Below, one piece after another: positions 1 to 8,572 of a DNA stretch of 64,000 nt. The notes beneath the pieces were generated by a model, which saw only the letters and a list, made by a program, of their open reading frames with translations, was not told where the DNA came from and did not search any database. The position numbers and the translations under genes are program-made. Origin of the DNA: an uncultured Xanthomonas sp. (lineage in GTDB: Bacteria > Pseudomonadota > Gammaproteobacteria > Xanthomonadales > Xanthomonadaceae); NCBI GenBank assembly GCA_943912265.1, contig CALTTS010000008.1, positions 62,001 to 126,000 of the forward strand, read 5' to 3'. Position 1 is the first letter of the stretch. Each line of letters begins with the position of its first letter.

Positions 1-338
1 CGTCCGGCTGGGCGGCGGTGTCGGCCTACGCGCGCCGGCAACTGCGCGTGCAGGCCGCGGCGCGGCTGGACGGCACGCAGGGCCTGAGCCCGCAGGACCG
101 CGCCGAACTGCTGAAGAGCGGCGCGGACATGATCGACCAGGGCACCGGGCCGGAGGCGGCCAATTTCGCCCAGTTCGAGCCGGTGCCCGGCCCGGACGGG
201 CGCATCGCGGCGCTGCGCTTCGTGTTCCCGCCGTACCAGGTGGGGCCCTACGTGGACGGAACGCAGACGGTCGAGGTGCCGGCCGGGGTGCTGCTGCCGC
301 ACGTGGCGGCGGCGTACCGGGAGCTGTTCGCGCAATGA
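1..338 (+). CDS. DUF3298/RsiV-type domain protein, C-terminal part (5' end outside window)
   Basis: The reading frame is open from the first bases of the window, so the gene begins upstream and only its last 112 or so codons are seen. The stretch FVFPPYQVGPYVDGTQTVEV followed by VPAGVLLPHV is the characteristic end of DUF3298 (RsiV C-terminal) domains, found in periplasmic or lipid-anchored proteins of poorly known function, some of which bind lysozyme. A GTG at position 18 could be taken as a start but has no ribosome-binding site and would cut through the domain. It ends 20 bases before cfa on the same strand, so the two may be co-transcribed. The family call is from memory of the motif. 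Confidence 0.7.
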   Translation, partial: SGWAAVSAYARRQLRVQAAARLDGTQGLSPQDRAELLKSGADMIDQGTGPEAANFAQFEPVPGPDGRIAALRFVFPPYQVGPYVDGTQTVEVPAGVLLPHVAAAYRELFAQ

Positions 339-358
339 GGTGAAACCGGAGGCACGGC

Positions 359-1474
359 ATGACGGAACGGGTCAGGGAACGGGTCGAATCCTTGCTGGCC
401 GAGGCCGGCATCCGCGTGGGGGGCGATCGCGCCACCGACATCCGCATCCTCGACCCGCGCTTCCATGCGCGGGTGCTGGCGCAGGGCTCGCTGGGGCTCG
501 GCGAGAGCTACATGGACGGCTGGTGGGAGGTCGATTCGCTTGACGGTTTCCTGGCCAGGCTGATGCAGGCCCGGCTCGACGAGCGCGTGCACGGCTGGGG
601 CGAGATCGCCGACGCGCTGCGCGCCCGGCTTATCAATGTCCAGGCCGGCCGCCGCAGCTACGAGGTGGGCCGGCGCCATTACGACCTCGGCAACGACCTG
701 TACCAGGCCATGCTCGGCAAGCGGATGGTGTACAGCTGCGCCTACTGGCGGCGGGCGGACACGCTGGACGAGGCGCAGGAAGCCAAGCTCGAGCTGATCT
801 GCCGCAAGCTCGGGCTGAAGCCGGGCATGCGTGTGCTCGACATCGGCTGCGGCTGGGGCGAGGCGCTGAAGTTCGCGGCCGAGCGTTACGGCGTCAGCGG
901 CGTGGGCGTGACCATCTCGGCCGAGCAGGCGCGCCATGCCGGTGAGCTGTGCGCCGGGCTTCCGGTCGAGATCCGCCTGCAGGACTACCGCGAACTGGAC
1001 GAACGCTTCGACGCGATTTTGTCGGTGGGCATGTTCGAGCACGTCGGCGACAAGAACTACCGCACCTATTTCGAAACCGTGCGCCGCTGCCTCGCGCCGG
1101 ACGGACTGTTCCTGCTGCACACCATCGGCACCAACGTCAGCCGGCACCGCACCGACCGGTGGATCGCGCGCTACATCTTCCCCAATTCGATGCTGCCCTC
1201 GGCCGAGCAGATCGCCCGCGCCTACCAGGGGCTGTTCGTGATGGAGGACTGGCACAACTTCGGCACCGACTACGACCGCACGCTGCAGGCCTGGCGCGCC
1301 AACGTCGAGGCGGCATGGGCACGGCTGGATGCGCGCTACGACGAGCGTTTCCGGCGCATGTGGCGGTTCTACCTGGCCGGTTCGATGGCGAGCTTCCGCA
1401 TCCGCCATGCCCAGCTGTGGCAGGTGGTGCTGTCGCCGGAGGGCGTGCCGGGCGGCTACGTGGCGCCGCGCTGA
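359..1474 (+). CDS. cfa: cyclopropane-fatty-acyl-phospholipid synthase
   Basis: A 371-residue SAM-dependent methyltransferase of the CFA synthase family, which adds a methylene bridge to cis double bonds of membrane phospholipid acyl chains. The N-terminal lipid-binding region contains GLGESYMDGWWEVDSLDGFL, and the SAM-binding motif VLDIGCGWGEAL lies near residue 160. The segments YSCAYW, SVGMFEHVGDKNY and the C-terminal RMWRFYLAGSMASFR are all hallmark positions of the family. Its length is close to the E. coli enzyme. The ATG is preceded by GGAGG at an ideal distance. It stands alone downstream of the DUF3298 gene and is convergent with dcp. Confidence 0.95.
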   Translation: MTERVRERVESLLAEAGIRVGGDRATDIRILDPRFHARVLAQGSLGLGESYMDGWWEVDSLDGFLARLMQARLDERVHGWGEIADALRARLINVQAGRRSYEVGRRHYDLGNDLYQAMLGKRMVYSCAYWRRADTLDEAQEAKLELICRKLGLKPGMRVLDIGCGWGEALKFAAERYGVSGVGVTISAEQARHAGELCAGLPVEIRLQDYRELDERFDAILSVGMFEHVGDKNYRTYFETVRRCLAPDGLFLLHTIGTNVSRHRTDRWIARYIFPNSMLPSAEQIARAYQGLFVMEDWHNFGTDYDRTLQAWRANVEAAWARLDARYDERFRRMWRFYLAGSMASFRIRHAQLWQVVLSPEGVPGGYVAPR

Positions 1475-1612
1475 GCGGCGGCAGGTGCCGGCCCGGGCAT
1501 CTGGCGAAGATCTGGCCAATCCGTCGCCGGGCATCGCCGTGCAAGGGCTGCGGCCCCTTGTCTACATGCTGTTCCGCAGACGATCCGCCGCGCTTGTGGA
1601 CAACGGCGCCAG

Positions 1613-1645
1613 GGAAAAAGACGCCCGGCATCGCCGGGCGTCTTC
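1613..1645 (-). terminator. rho-independent terminator of dcp
   Basis: A perfect 10-bp inverted repeat occupies 1620-1629 and 1633-1642, with a 3-base loop. Read on the minus strand it is followed by five T residues (1619-1615 complement). It lies just beyond the dcp stop codon at 1662-1664. On the plus strand there is only a short pyrimidine-rich stretch, so it mainly serves dcp. Confidence 0.85.
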
Positions 1646-1661
1646 ATCGTGCGGGCGGAGC

Positions 1662-3821
1662 TCAGTTGCCGCCGGCGGTCAGCCCGCGCTTCTCCAACAG
1701 CGGCCCAATCTGCGGGTCGTGGCCGGCGAAGTCGTGGAACAGCTGCATCGCATCGACGCTGCCGCCCTTGGACAGCAGCGTGGCGCGGAAGCGGTCGCCG
1801 TTGGCGCGGGTCAGGCCGCCGTTCTGGCGGAACCACTGCTGGGTGTTGGCGTCCAGCACCTCCGACCAGATGTAGGCGTAGTAGCCGGCCGCGTAGCCGC
1901 CCATGATGTGGCTGAAGTAGGGCGTGCGGTAGCGTGGCGGTACCGGCGGGTAGGCGATCCCGTCCTTGGCCAGTGCCTTGGCCTCGAAGTCCATCACCCC
2001 GCTGCCGGCCGGCACCTGGTCGGCGGTGACCTGGTGCCAGTTCTGGTCCAACATCGCCGCGCCCAGGTATTCGGTGGTGGCGAAGCCCTGGTTGAACTTG
2101 GCCGCGGCCACCACCTTGTCCAGCAGTGCCTGCGGCATCGCCGCGCCGGTCTGGTAGTGCCTGGCGTAGTTCTTCAGGATCGACGGCCAGTCGGCCCACA
2201 TCTCGTTGACCTGCGAGGGGAACTCGACGAAGTCGCGCGGCACGCTGGTGCCGGAGAAGTAGGGATACTTCACGTTCGAGAACATGCCGTGCAGGGCGTG
2301 GCCGAACTCGTGGAAGGCGGTGGTGACCTCGTCCCAGGTCAGCAGCGTCGGTTGGCCGGCCGGCGGCTTGGGAATGTTGAGGTGGTTGGCGACCACCGGC
2401 TTGTCGCCGGTCAGGCCGGACTGGGAGACGTAGGAGTTCATCCACGCGCCGCCACGCTTGGAGTCGCGCGCGTACGGATCGAAGATGAAGATCGCCAGCT
2501 GGCTGCCGTCGGCGTCGATCACGTCGTAGACGAAGGTATCGTCGCGGTACTTGGGCAGGTCGTGGCGCTCCTTGAAGGTCAGCCCGTACTCCTGGTTGGC
2601 GGCGTAGAACACGCCGTTCTCCAGCACGTTCTTCATCTCGAAGTACGGCTTGAGCTGCGATTCGTCGAAGGCGTACTTGGCCTGGCGCACCTTCTCGCTG
2701 TAGTAGGCCCAGTCCCAGGCCTGCAGCTGGAAGGTCGGCTTGCCGGCGGCCTTCTGCCCGGCATCGATCATCGCCTGCAGTTCGGCGGCCTCGCGCCTGG
2801 CGTTGGCCACCGCCGGCGGCGCCAGCTGGCCGAGCATGGCGTTGACCGCCTCGGGGGTCTTGGCGGTCTGGTTCTGCAGCGAATAGGCGGCGAAGGTCGG
2901 GAAGCCGAGCAGCTTGGCCTTGTCCGCGCGCAGGGTCATGATCCGCGACACCAGCGCGGTGTTGTCGTACTCGCCGCCGCGGCTTCCGCGGCTGATGGAC
3001 GCCTCGTAGATCTTCTGCCGCAGCGCGCGGTCCTCGAGGTTGGTCAGCGACGGCTGGCCGGTGGTGTTGAGCAGCGCGATCACGTACTTGCCGTCCAGCT
3101 TGCGCGACTTGGCGGCCTCGGCGGCGGCGGAGACCTGCGCTTCGGACAGGCCGGCGAGCTGGGCCTTGTCCTCGACCACGACCGCCGAGGCGTTGACCTC
3201 GTTGAGCACGTTCTGGCTGAACTGCGTGCCCAGCTTGGCCAGCTCGGCGTTCATGTCCTTGAGCGTGGCCTTGTCGGCATCGGACAGCTGCGCGCCGGCG
3301 CGCACGAAGTCGTCGTGGTACTTCTCCACCAGGCGCAGGCCCTCGGCGTCCAGGCCGAGCTGGTTGCGGGTGTCGTACAGCGTCTGGATGCGGGCGAACA
3401 GCTTGCCGTTGAGCGAGATCGCGTCGCGGTGGGCGGCGAACTTGGCCGAATAGTCCGCCTGCAGCTTCTTGCGGGTGTCGTTGGTGTCGGTGCCGACCAG
3501 GTTGAAGAACACGGTGGTGGCGCGATCCAGCACCTGCCCGCTCTTCTCCAGCGCGATCAGGGTGTTGTCGAAGGTCGGCGCGGCCGGATTGTTGGCGATG
3601 GCTTCCACTTCCTTCAGCTGCTCGGCCATGCCGGCATCGAAGGCGGGCGCGAAATCGCTGTCCTTGATCTTGTCGAACTGCGGGTAGTGCAGCGGCAACG
3701 GGCTTTCGTGGAAGAACGGGTTGGCCTGCAGGTTCTGGGCGGCGGGCGTGGCGGCGATGGCGAAGGCGGGCATGGCGAGTCCGAGGCTTGCGGCCAGCGC
3801 GAGGGCGAGACGATGGTTCAA
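1662..3821 (-). CDS. dcp: M3 family peptidyl-dipeptidase Dcp
   Basis: A zinc dipeptidyl carboxypeptidase of family M3 that removes C-terminal dipeptides from oligopeptides. The zinc site HEFGH is in TTAFHEFGHALHGMFSN, with the third-ligand region DFVEFPSQVNEMWA following, as in Dcp and oligopeptidase A. The frame remains open far upstream, but the protein best starts at a TTG (3821). That start is followed by a signal peptide (LALALAASLGLAMPAFAIA) and preceded by AAGGAA. This gives 719 residues, the usual size of periplasmic Dcp. A TAGGCT hexamer 31 bases upstream could be the -10 box. The gene is divergent from the glutathione peroxidase gene. Confidence 0.92.
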   Translation of the reverse strand: MNHRLALALAASLGLAMPAFAIAATPAAQNLQANPFFHESPLPLHYPQFDKIKDSDFAPAFDAGMAEQLKEVEAIANNPAAPTFDNTLIALEKSGQVLDRATTVFFNLVGTDTNDTRKKLQADYSAKFAAHRDAISLNGKLFARIQTLYDTRNQLGLDAEGLRLVEKYHDDFVRAGAQLSDADKATLKDMNAELAKLGTQFSQNVLNEVNASAVVVEDKAQLAGLSEAQVSAAAEAAKSRKLDGKYVIALLNTTGQPSLTNLEDRALRQKIYEASISRGSRGGEYDNTALVSRIMTLRADKAKLLGFPTFAAYSLQNQTAKTPEAVNAMLGQLAPPAVANARREAAELQAMIDAGQKAAGKPTFQLQAWDWAYYSEKVRQAKYAFDESQLKPYFEMKNVLENGVFYAANQEYGLTFKERHDLPKYRDDTFVYDVIDADGSQLAIFIFDPYARDSKRGGAWMNSYVSQSGLTGDKPVVANHLNIPKPPAGQPTLLTWDEVTTAFHEFGHALHGMFSNVKYPYFSGTSVPRDFVEFPSQVNEMWADWPSILKNYARHYQTGAAMPQALLDKVVAAAKFNQGFATTEYLGAAMLDQNWHQVTADQVPAGSGVMDFEAKALAKDGIAYPPVPPRYRTPYFSHIMGGYAAGYYAYIWSEVLDANTQQWFRQNGGLTRANGDRFRATLLSKGGSVDAMQLFHDFAGHDPQIGPLLEKRGLTAGGN

Positions 3822-3918
3822 GGGAAGTTCCTTGGCGTTGGTCAGTGCACGAAGCCTAGCCGATGCGCCGCGGCGTGCGGCATGACGAAAGACATGGCCG
3901 GCCGCGGCCATGCGGACG

Positions 3919-3930
3919 TATGCTGTGCCC
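3919..3930 (+). promoter_or_regulatory. -10-like box 6 bp before the glutathione peroxidase ATG
   Basis: TATGCT (3919-3924) is followed by exactly six bases and then ATG at 3931. A transcript starting 7 bases after this box would begin at the start codon itself (leaderless). The same TAnnnT-N6-ATG spacing occurs before tcdA, ligA and mtnA. No clear -35 box is seen. Confidence 0.5.
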
Positions 3931-4437
3931 ATGCAGGAAATGGCGGACAAGGCGGGCGCGTTCGATTTCGTGCTGCCCGGCATCGACGGCCGGCCGCTGC
4001 CCCTCGCGCAATGGCGCGGCAGCGTGCTGCTGGCGGTGAACGTGGCCTCGCGCTGCGGCTTCACGCCGCAGTACGCCGGGCTGGAAGCGCTGTGGCGCCG
4101 GCATCGCGCGCGCGGGCTGGTGGTGATCGGCTGCCCGTGCGACCAGTTCGGCCACCAGGAACCGGGCGACGAGGCGGCGATCCGCGGCTTCTGCACGCTG
4201 CACTACGACGTGAGCTTCCCGATGTCGGCCCGGTTCGACGTCAACGGCGCCGATGCCGACCCGCTGTGGGCATGGATGAAGCGGCGCAAGCGCGGCGTGC
4301 TGGGCATCGGCGCGATCAAGTGGAACTTCACCAAGTTCCTCGTCGGCCGCGACGGGCAGGTGCTGTCGCGGCATGCGCCGGCGACGAAGCCGGCGGCGCT
4401 GGAGGCGGACATCGAGCGGGCGCTGGCGCGGGGCTGA
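3931..4437 (+). CDS. glutathione peroxidase
   Basis: A 168-residue thiol peroxidase of the glutathione peroxidase family, cysteine type. The peroxidatic Cys42 is in NVASRCGFTPQYAGLEALW. The next motif, GCPCDQFGHQEPG, holds the conserved Gln and the Cys used as resolving residue in thioredoxin-dependent members. Trp131 and Asn132 in KWNFTKFLV complete the catalytic set. There is no signal peptide, so it is probably cytoplasmic and reduces hydroperoxides with thioredoxin rather than glutathione (family inference). ATGs at 3910 and 3940 are alternatives. I chose 3931 because it sits 6 bases after a -10-like box and no start has a good ribosome-binding site. Confidence 0.9.
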   Translation: MQEMADKAGAFDFVLPGIDGRPLPLAQWRGSVLLAVNVASRCGFTPQYAGLEALWRRHRARGLVVIGCPCDQFGHQEPGDEAAIRGFCTLHYDVSFPMSARFDVNGADADPLWAWMKRRKRGVLGIGAIKWNFTKFLVGRDGQVLSRHAPATKPAALEADIERALARG

Positions 4438-4451
4438 GCGCCGCCGGCGCG

Positions 4452-5231
4452 TCACTTCTCGACGAAGGCGCGCTCGAACACGTAATCCCCGGGGGTGCCG
4501 ATGCGCGGCGACGCCTGGAAGCCGCGGCCGTCCAGCAGGGTGCGCAGGTCGGCCAGCATCTGCGGGCTGCCGCAGATCATGAAGCGGTCGTCCGCGGGCG
4601 AGATTTCCGGCAGGCCGAGCGTGCGCTGCATCGCGCCGCTGGCCATCAGTTCGGTCAGGCGGCCGCGGTTGGGGAAGTCCTCGCGGGTCACGGCCGGGTA
4701 GTAGCGCAGCTTCTCGCGGACCATCGGGCCGAGGAACTCGTGCTGCGGCAGTTCCTTCTCGAAGTAGTCGCGGTAGGCGAGGTCGCGCGCGTGGCGCACG
4801 CCGTGGGTCAGGATCACCCGGTCGAAGCGCTCGTAGGTTTCCGGGTCCTTGACGATCGACAGCCACGGCGCCAGGCCGGTGCCGGTGCCGAGCAGGTACA
4901 GGTTGCGGCCGGGTTTGAGGTCGCTGATCAGCAGCGTGCCGGTGGGCTTGCGCCCGATCAGCAGGGTGTCGCCGGGCCGGATGTGCTGCAGGCGCGAGGT
5001 CAGCGCGCCGTCCTGCACCTTGATGCTGAAGAAGTGCAGGGTCTCTTCCCAGTTGGCGCTGGCGATCGAATAGGCGCGCATCAGCGGCTTGCCGTCGACC
5101 TCCAGGCCGATCATCACGAACTGGCCGTTCTCGAAGCGGAAGCCTTCGTCGCGGGTGGTGGTGAAGCTGAAGTAGGCATCGGTCCAGTGGTGGACCGAGA
5201 GCACCGTGGCGGTGCCGAACGCGGAAGACAT
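4452..5231 (-). CDS. fpr: ferredoxin--NADP+ reductase
   Basis: A 259-residue FAD-dependent oxidoreductase that transfers electrons between NADPH and ferredoxin or flavodoxin. The FAD-binding motif RAYSIAS lies near residue 53, and the NADP-binding motif LLGTGTGLAPWLSIV near residue 113. The C-terminus ends in VFERAFVEK, which closely matches bacterial Fpr enzymes whose final residues cover the flavin. Length is as expected. It is convergent with the glutathione peroxidase gene 14 bases away and has its own promoter-like TAGAAT upstream. A role in iron-sulfur maintenance or redox defence is family knowledge. Confidence 0.95.
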   Translation of the reverse strand: MSSAFGTATVLSVHHWTDAYFSFTTTRDEGFRFENGQFVMIGLEVDGKPLMRAYSIASANWEETLHFFSIKVQDGALTSRLQHIRPGDTLLIGRKPTGTLLISDLKPGRNLYLLGTGTGLAPWLSIVKDPETYERFDRVILTHGVRHARDLAYRDYFEKELPQHEFLGPMVREKLRYYPAVTREDFPNRGRLTELMASGAMQRTLGLPEISPADDRFMICGSPQMLADLRTLLDGRGFQASPRIGTPGDYVFERAFVEK

Positions 5232-5264
5232 GCCGGTGGTTCGCGGGGTGTTGGGGAGCGCCCC

Positions 5265-5270
5265 ATTCTA
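5265..5270 (-). promoter_or_regulatory. probable -10 box of fpr
   Basis: On the minus strand TAGAAT lies 33 bases before the fpr start codon. The same hexamer precedes the fumarase, ligA, mtnA, gyrA and tRNA-Val genes in this window, which makes it the most credible sigma-70 -10 sequence of this genome. Confidence 0.55.
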
Positions 5271-5333
5271 GCCCAGACGCGGCAAACGAGAATCCATCGC
5301 ATTCGCCGGCGGTGCCCTTCGGGGCACGAAGCT

Positions 5334-5726
5334 TCAGGGCACGAAGCTGAGCTCGTAGGACAGGTAGAGCGGTGCCTGCGGCGGCGCGGGCAGGGGCCGT
5401 CCGCGCAGGAATTTCTCCACGCACACGGCCAGCGGCGTGTCGCCCTCGCGCCAGCTGGCGGCGATGCGGCCGTCGGCGCCCAGTTCGACCACGATGACGA
5501 ATGCGCGGGTGTCGGCCTGCGGCATGGCGCAGTCGGCCACGCCTTCGTCCAGCGCGGCCAACTGCGCCTGACGCATGGCATCGGCCAGGGCGGCGGGCAG
5601 GGCGGCTTCGTCATGGTCGGCGCGGCGCTTGGCAGCGGCATAGCCCGACGGCGGCGCCACGGTTTCGGCGGCGGCGAGCGTGGCCGGCAGCAGCAGGGCG
5701 AACAGGCAGGGCAGCGTGCGGGTCAT
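5334..5726 (-). CDS. hypothetical secreted protein
   Basis: A 130-residue protein I do not recognise. It begins with a clear signal peptide (MTRTLPCLFALLLPATLAAA), so it is probably periplasmic. The C-terminal half (VIVVELGADGRIAASW, then CVEKFLRGRPLPAPP) has the layout of TonB C-terminal-like domains: a strand with D/G-x-I, then a conserved terminal helix and strand. That resemblance is weak. Two cysteines could form a disulfide. Its stop codon falls inside a 15-bp tandem duplication (5322-5351). It lies 89 bases downstream of the amidinotransferase gene on the same strand. Confidence 0.65.
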   Translation of the reverse strand: MTRTLPCLFALLLPATLAAAETVAPPSGYAAAKRRADHDEAALPAALADAMRQAQLAALDEGVADCAMPQADTRAFVIVVELGADGRIAASWREGDTPLAVCVEKFLRGRPLPAPPQAPLYLSYELSFVP

Positions 5727-5815
5727 CGACGCGGGCGGTTCTGTGGCGGAGCTGCCGACGATAACCGTTGCGCGCGCAGCGCGACAGCGCCCCGGGCCCG
5801 CCGCGGGGCCGGGGT

Positions 5816-6751
5816 TCAGCCGCGCGCCTCGTCCAGGCGCAGGGTCAGGCACTTGGCCGAACCACCGGCCTTGAGGAATTCGTCCATCGGCACCTCCTCG
5901 GCGGCGAAGCCGGCGGCGGCCAGCCGCGCCTTCAAGCCGGGGCCGGCACGGTTCATCAGCACCCGGTCGCCGAGGTTGACGACGTTGCAGGCGAAGGCCA
6001 GCGCGTCGGCTTCGTCCACCGCGATGCGGCGTTCCGGTGCCACGTGGGCCTCGATCAGGGCACGCGAGGCGGCGTCGAAGGCTTCCGGACGGTAGAGCAG
6101 CCAGCCGCCGCGCAGCGGACAGAAGCAGGTGTCCAGGTGGTAGAAGCGCGGATCGACCAGGCGCAGGGGCAGCACCTCGATGTCGAGCAGGTCGGCCAGC
6201 GCGAACGCGGCGGCCAGGTCGCTGCGGTGGCCGTGCCCCATCCACAGCCGCGGCTGCGGCGTGCCGCGGTCGAACAGGGCGTCGCCGGCGCCTTCGAAGC
6301 GCATGCCGGCAGGCAGTTCGACGATGTCGAAACCGTGCTCGCGGAACCACGCGGTGAAGCGGGCTTCCTCGGGCCGGCGCTGGGCGTGGAGGAAGCGGCT
6401 GGGCACGAAGCTGCGGCCCAGCACCAGCCCGGCGTTGGCCGTGAACACCATGTCCGGCACGTCCTCGCCGGGCGCGATCCGGTGGATCTTTGCCGAGCGG
6501 GCGAGCGCGGCGTGCAGCGTGTCCCATTGCCGTTGCGCCTGCGCGGTGTCGGCGCGGTCCACGTGCGCCTGCATCCACGGGTTGATCACGTAGTCCACCG
6601 AGAAATGGGTGGGCGGACACAGCAGCAGTTCGGGCGGAGCGGGCGGCGTGGCCTGCGGGAAATCCGCGGCGGCGGACGCGGCGGCTTCGGCCGGGGCGGG
6701 CGATGGCGTGTCGGTGCGCATGGCGGTCCGGAACGGGGAGGGCGCGGCCAT
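5816..6751 (-). CDS. amidinotransferase-fold hydrolase (DDAH/CtlX-like)
   Basis: A 311-residue member of the amidinotransferase superfamily, whose members hydrolyse or transfer guanidino groups on arginine derivatives. Matching features are DMVFTANAGLVLG, the catalytic-His region FYHLDTCFCPL, the segment FACNVVNLGDRVLMN, and GGSAKCLTLRLDE with the nucleophilic Cys near the C-terminus. A dimethylarginine dimethylaminohydrolase or citrulline hydrolase function is possible. The substrate cannot be read from sequence. The first ~40 residues are Pro/Ala-rich. The start at 6751 has GGGGAG four bases upstream; a second ATG at 6721 lacks one. It is divergent from the fumarase gene. Confidence 0.85.
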   Translation of the reverse strand: MAAPSPFRTAMRTDTPSPAPAEAAASAAADFPQATPPAPPELLLCPPTHFSVDYVINPWMQAHVDRADTAQAQRQWDTLHAALARSAKIHRIAPGEDVPDMVFTANAGLVLGRSFVPSRFLHAQRRPEEARFTAWFREHGFDIVELPAGMRFEGAGDALFDRGTPQPRLWMGHGHRSDLAAAFALADLLDIEVLPLRLVDPRFYHLDTCFCPLRGGWLLYRPEAFDAASRALIEAHVAPERRIAVDEADALAFACNVVNLGDRVLMNRAGPGLKARLAAAGFAAEEVPMDEFLKAGGSAKCLTLRLDEARG

Positions 6752-6812
6752 GCTCCCCGCCGGATGTTGCAGGCCGGTGTCGCCCGCGGAACGGGCGGAC
6801 GACGCGAAGGAT

Positions 6813-6818
6813 TAGAAT
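6813..6818 (+). promoter_or_regulatory. probable -10 box of the fumarase gene
   Basis: TAGAAT lies 38 bases before the fumarase GTG, predicting a leader of about 30 nucleotides. The 15 bases TTAGAATGGCCGGAT around it occur identically before mtnA at 26159. No -35 box is obvious. Confidence 0.5.
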
Positions 6819-6856
6819 GGCCGGATCGCCATTTCCACAGCCAGCACGAGCCCGCC

Positions 6857-8410
6857 GTGAGTCACTCCAACGCCAGCGCGTCGCCTGCACGCCCGATCAA
6901 GCAGGAAGACCTGATCCAGTCCGTCGCCGATGCCCTGCAGTACATCAGCTACTACCACCCGGTCGACTACATCAGGAACCTGGCCGCCGCCTACGAGCGC
7001 GAGGAGTCGCCCGCCGCCAAGGACGCGATGGCGCAGATCCTGATCAACTCGCGCATGGCCGCCGAGGGCCACCGCCCGATCTGCCAGGACACCGGCATCG
7101 TCACCGTGTTCCTGAAAGTGGGCATGGACGTGCGCTGGGAAGGCTTCACCGGCTCGCTGGAGGATGCCGTCAACGAGGGCGTGCGCCGCGCCTACAACGA
7201 CCCGGACAACAAGCTGCGCGCCTCGGTGCTGGCCGATCCGGCCGGCAAGCGCCAGAACACCCGGGACAACACCCCGGCGGTGATCAACGTCTCGATCGTG
7301 CCGGGCGACACCGTGGAGGTGATCGTCGCGGCCAAGGGCGGCGGTTCGGAGGCCAAGAGCAAGTTCGTCATGCTCAACCCGTCCGACTCGATCGTGGACT
7401 GGGTGCTCAAGACCGTGCCGACCATGGGCGCCGGCTGGTGCCCGCCGGGCATGCTCGGCATCGGCATCGGCGGCACCGCCGAGAAGGCGATGCTGATGGC
7501 CAAGGAGGCGCTGATGGAGCCGATCGACATCGTCGACCTCAAGGCCCGCGGCCCGTCCAGCCGCGCCGAGGAGCTGCGCCTGGAGCTGTACGAGAAGGTC
7601 AACGCGCTGGGCATCGGCGCGCAGGGCCTGGGCGGGCTGACCACCGTGCTCGACATCAAGGTCAAGGACTACCCGACCCACGCCGCCAACCTGCCGGTGG
7701 CGATGATCCCCAACTGCGCGGCCACCCGCCACGCCCACTTCGTACTCGACGGCTCCGGCCCGGTGGCGCTGGACCCGCCCTCGCTGGAGGACTGGCCCAA
7801 GCTCACCTACAACCCGGCCAACGCGCGCCGGGTGGACCTGGACAGCATCACCGCCGAGGACGTGGCCAGCTTCAAGCCCGGCGAGGTGCTGCTGCTCAAC
7901 GGCAAGCTGCTCACCGGCCGCGACGCCGCGCACAAGCGCATCGTCGACATGCTCAACAAGGGCGAGCCGCTGCCGGTCGATTTCAGGGGCCGCTTCATCT
8001 ACTACGTCGGCCCGGTCGATCCGGTGCGCGACGAAGTGGTCGGCCCGGCCGGCCCGACCACGGCCACGCGCATGGACAAGTTCACCGAGCAGGTGCTCGG
8101 CGCCACCGGCCTGCTGGGCATGGTCGGCAAGGCCGAGCGCGGCCCGGCCGCGATCGAGGCGATCAAGAAGCACAAGTCGGTGTACCTGATGGCGGTGGGC
8201 GGCGCGGCCTACCTGGTCTCCAAGGCGATCAAGTCCTCGAAGGTGCTGGCCTTCGCCGACCTCGGCATGGAGGCGATCTACGAGTTCGAGGTCAAGGACA
8301 TGCCGGTGACCGTGGCGGTCGATTCGCAGGGCACCTCGGTGCACAAGACCGGCCCGCGCGAATGGCAGGCCCGCATCGGCAAGATCCCGGTGGTGGTCGA
8401 ACCGGCCTGA
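6857..8410 (+). CDS. class I (iron-sulfur) fumarate hydratase
   Basis: A 517-residue class I fumarase, the oxygen-sensitive [4Fe-4S] type (FumA/FumB family), interconverting fumarate and malate in the TCA cycle. The N-terminal alpha-type domain has GHRPICQDTGIVTVF and GGSEAKSKF, with cluster cysteines at ICQDTG, MIPNCAATRH and the GAGWCPPG loop. The C-terminal beta-type domain carries FIYYVGPVDP, GPTTATRMD and ADLGMEAIYEF. Both domains are fused as in FumA. The frame is open far upstream, but the GTG at 6857 is the only sensible start: it begins MSHSNASASP and matches family length. It is transcribed alone. Confidence 0.95.
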   Translation: MSHSNASASPARPIKQEDLIQSVADALQYISYYHPVDYIRNLAAAYEREESPAAKDAMAQILINSRMAAEGHRPICQDTGIVTVFLKVGMDVRWEGFTGSLEDAVNEGVRRAYNDPDNKLRASVLADPAGKRQNTRDNTPAVINVSIVPGDTVEVIVAAKGGGSEAKSKFVMLNPSDSIVDWVLKTVPTMGAGWCPPGMLGIGIGGTAEKAMLMAKEALMEPIDIVDLKARGPSSRAEELRLELYEKVNALGIGAQGLGGLTTVLDIKVKDYPTHAANLPVAMIPNCAATRHAHFVLDGSGPVALDPPSLEDWPKLTYNPANARRVDLDSITAEDVASFKPGEVLLLNGKLLTGRDAAHKRIVDMLNKGEPLPVDFRGRFIYYVGPVDPVRDEVVGPAGPTTATRMDKFTEQVLGATGLLGMVGKAERGPAAIEAIKKHKSVYLMAVGGAAYLVSKAIKSSKVLAFADLGMEAIYEFEVKDMPVTVAVDSQGTSVHKTGPREWQARIGKIPVVVEPA

Positions 8411-8572
8411 CCGGAAGCGACGGAGCGGGCATGCGCTCCGCCCGCCCACCGGCCGCTGCGCGCACCTGCCGGTGCGGGCGCGGCCTCCGGTGCCGCGGTG
8501 CGGCCGGCAGCCGCTGACGGGCCGCGGGTTCCGGGGTATGGTGCGGGGCATGCTTCCACCGGAGCCGATGCC

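Noticed and set aside
5322..5351. 15-bp tandem duplication (GGGCACGAAGCTTCA and a close copy) over the stop codon of the small secreted protein
   Set aside because: Noted in the gene entry. It is too short to assign meaning and is probably a slippage event.
1329..6095. A 1588-codon open frame on the plus strand
   Set aside because: It lies antisense to dcp, fpr and others and reads as Arg/Gly/Ala/Val-rich shadow sequence. The genes on the other strand have clear family motifs.
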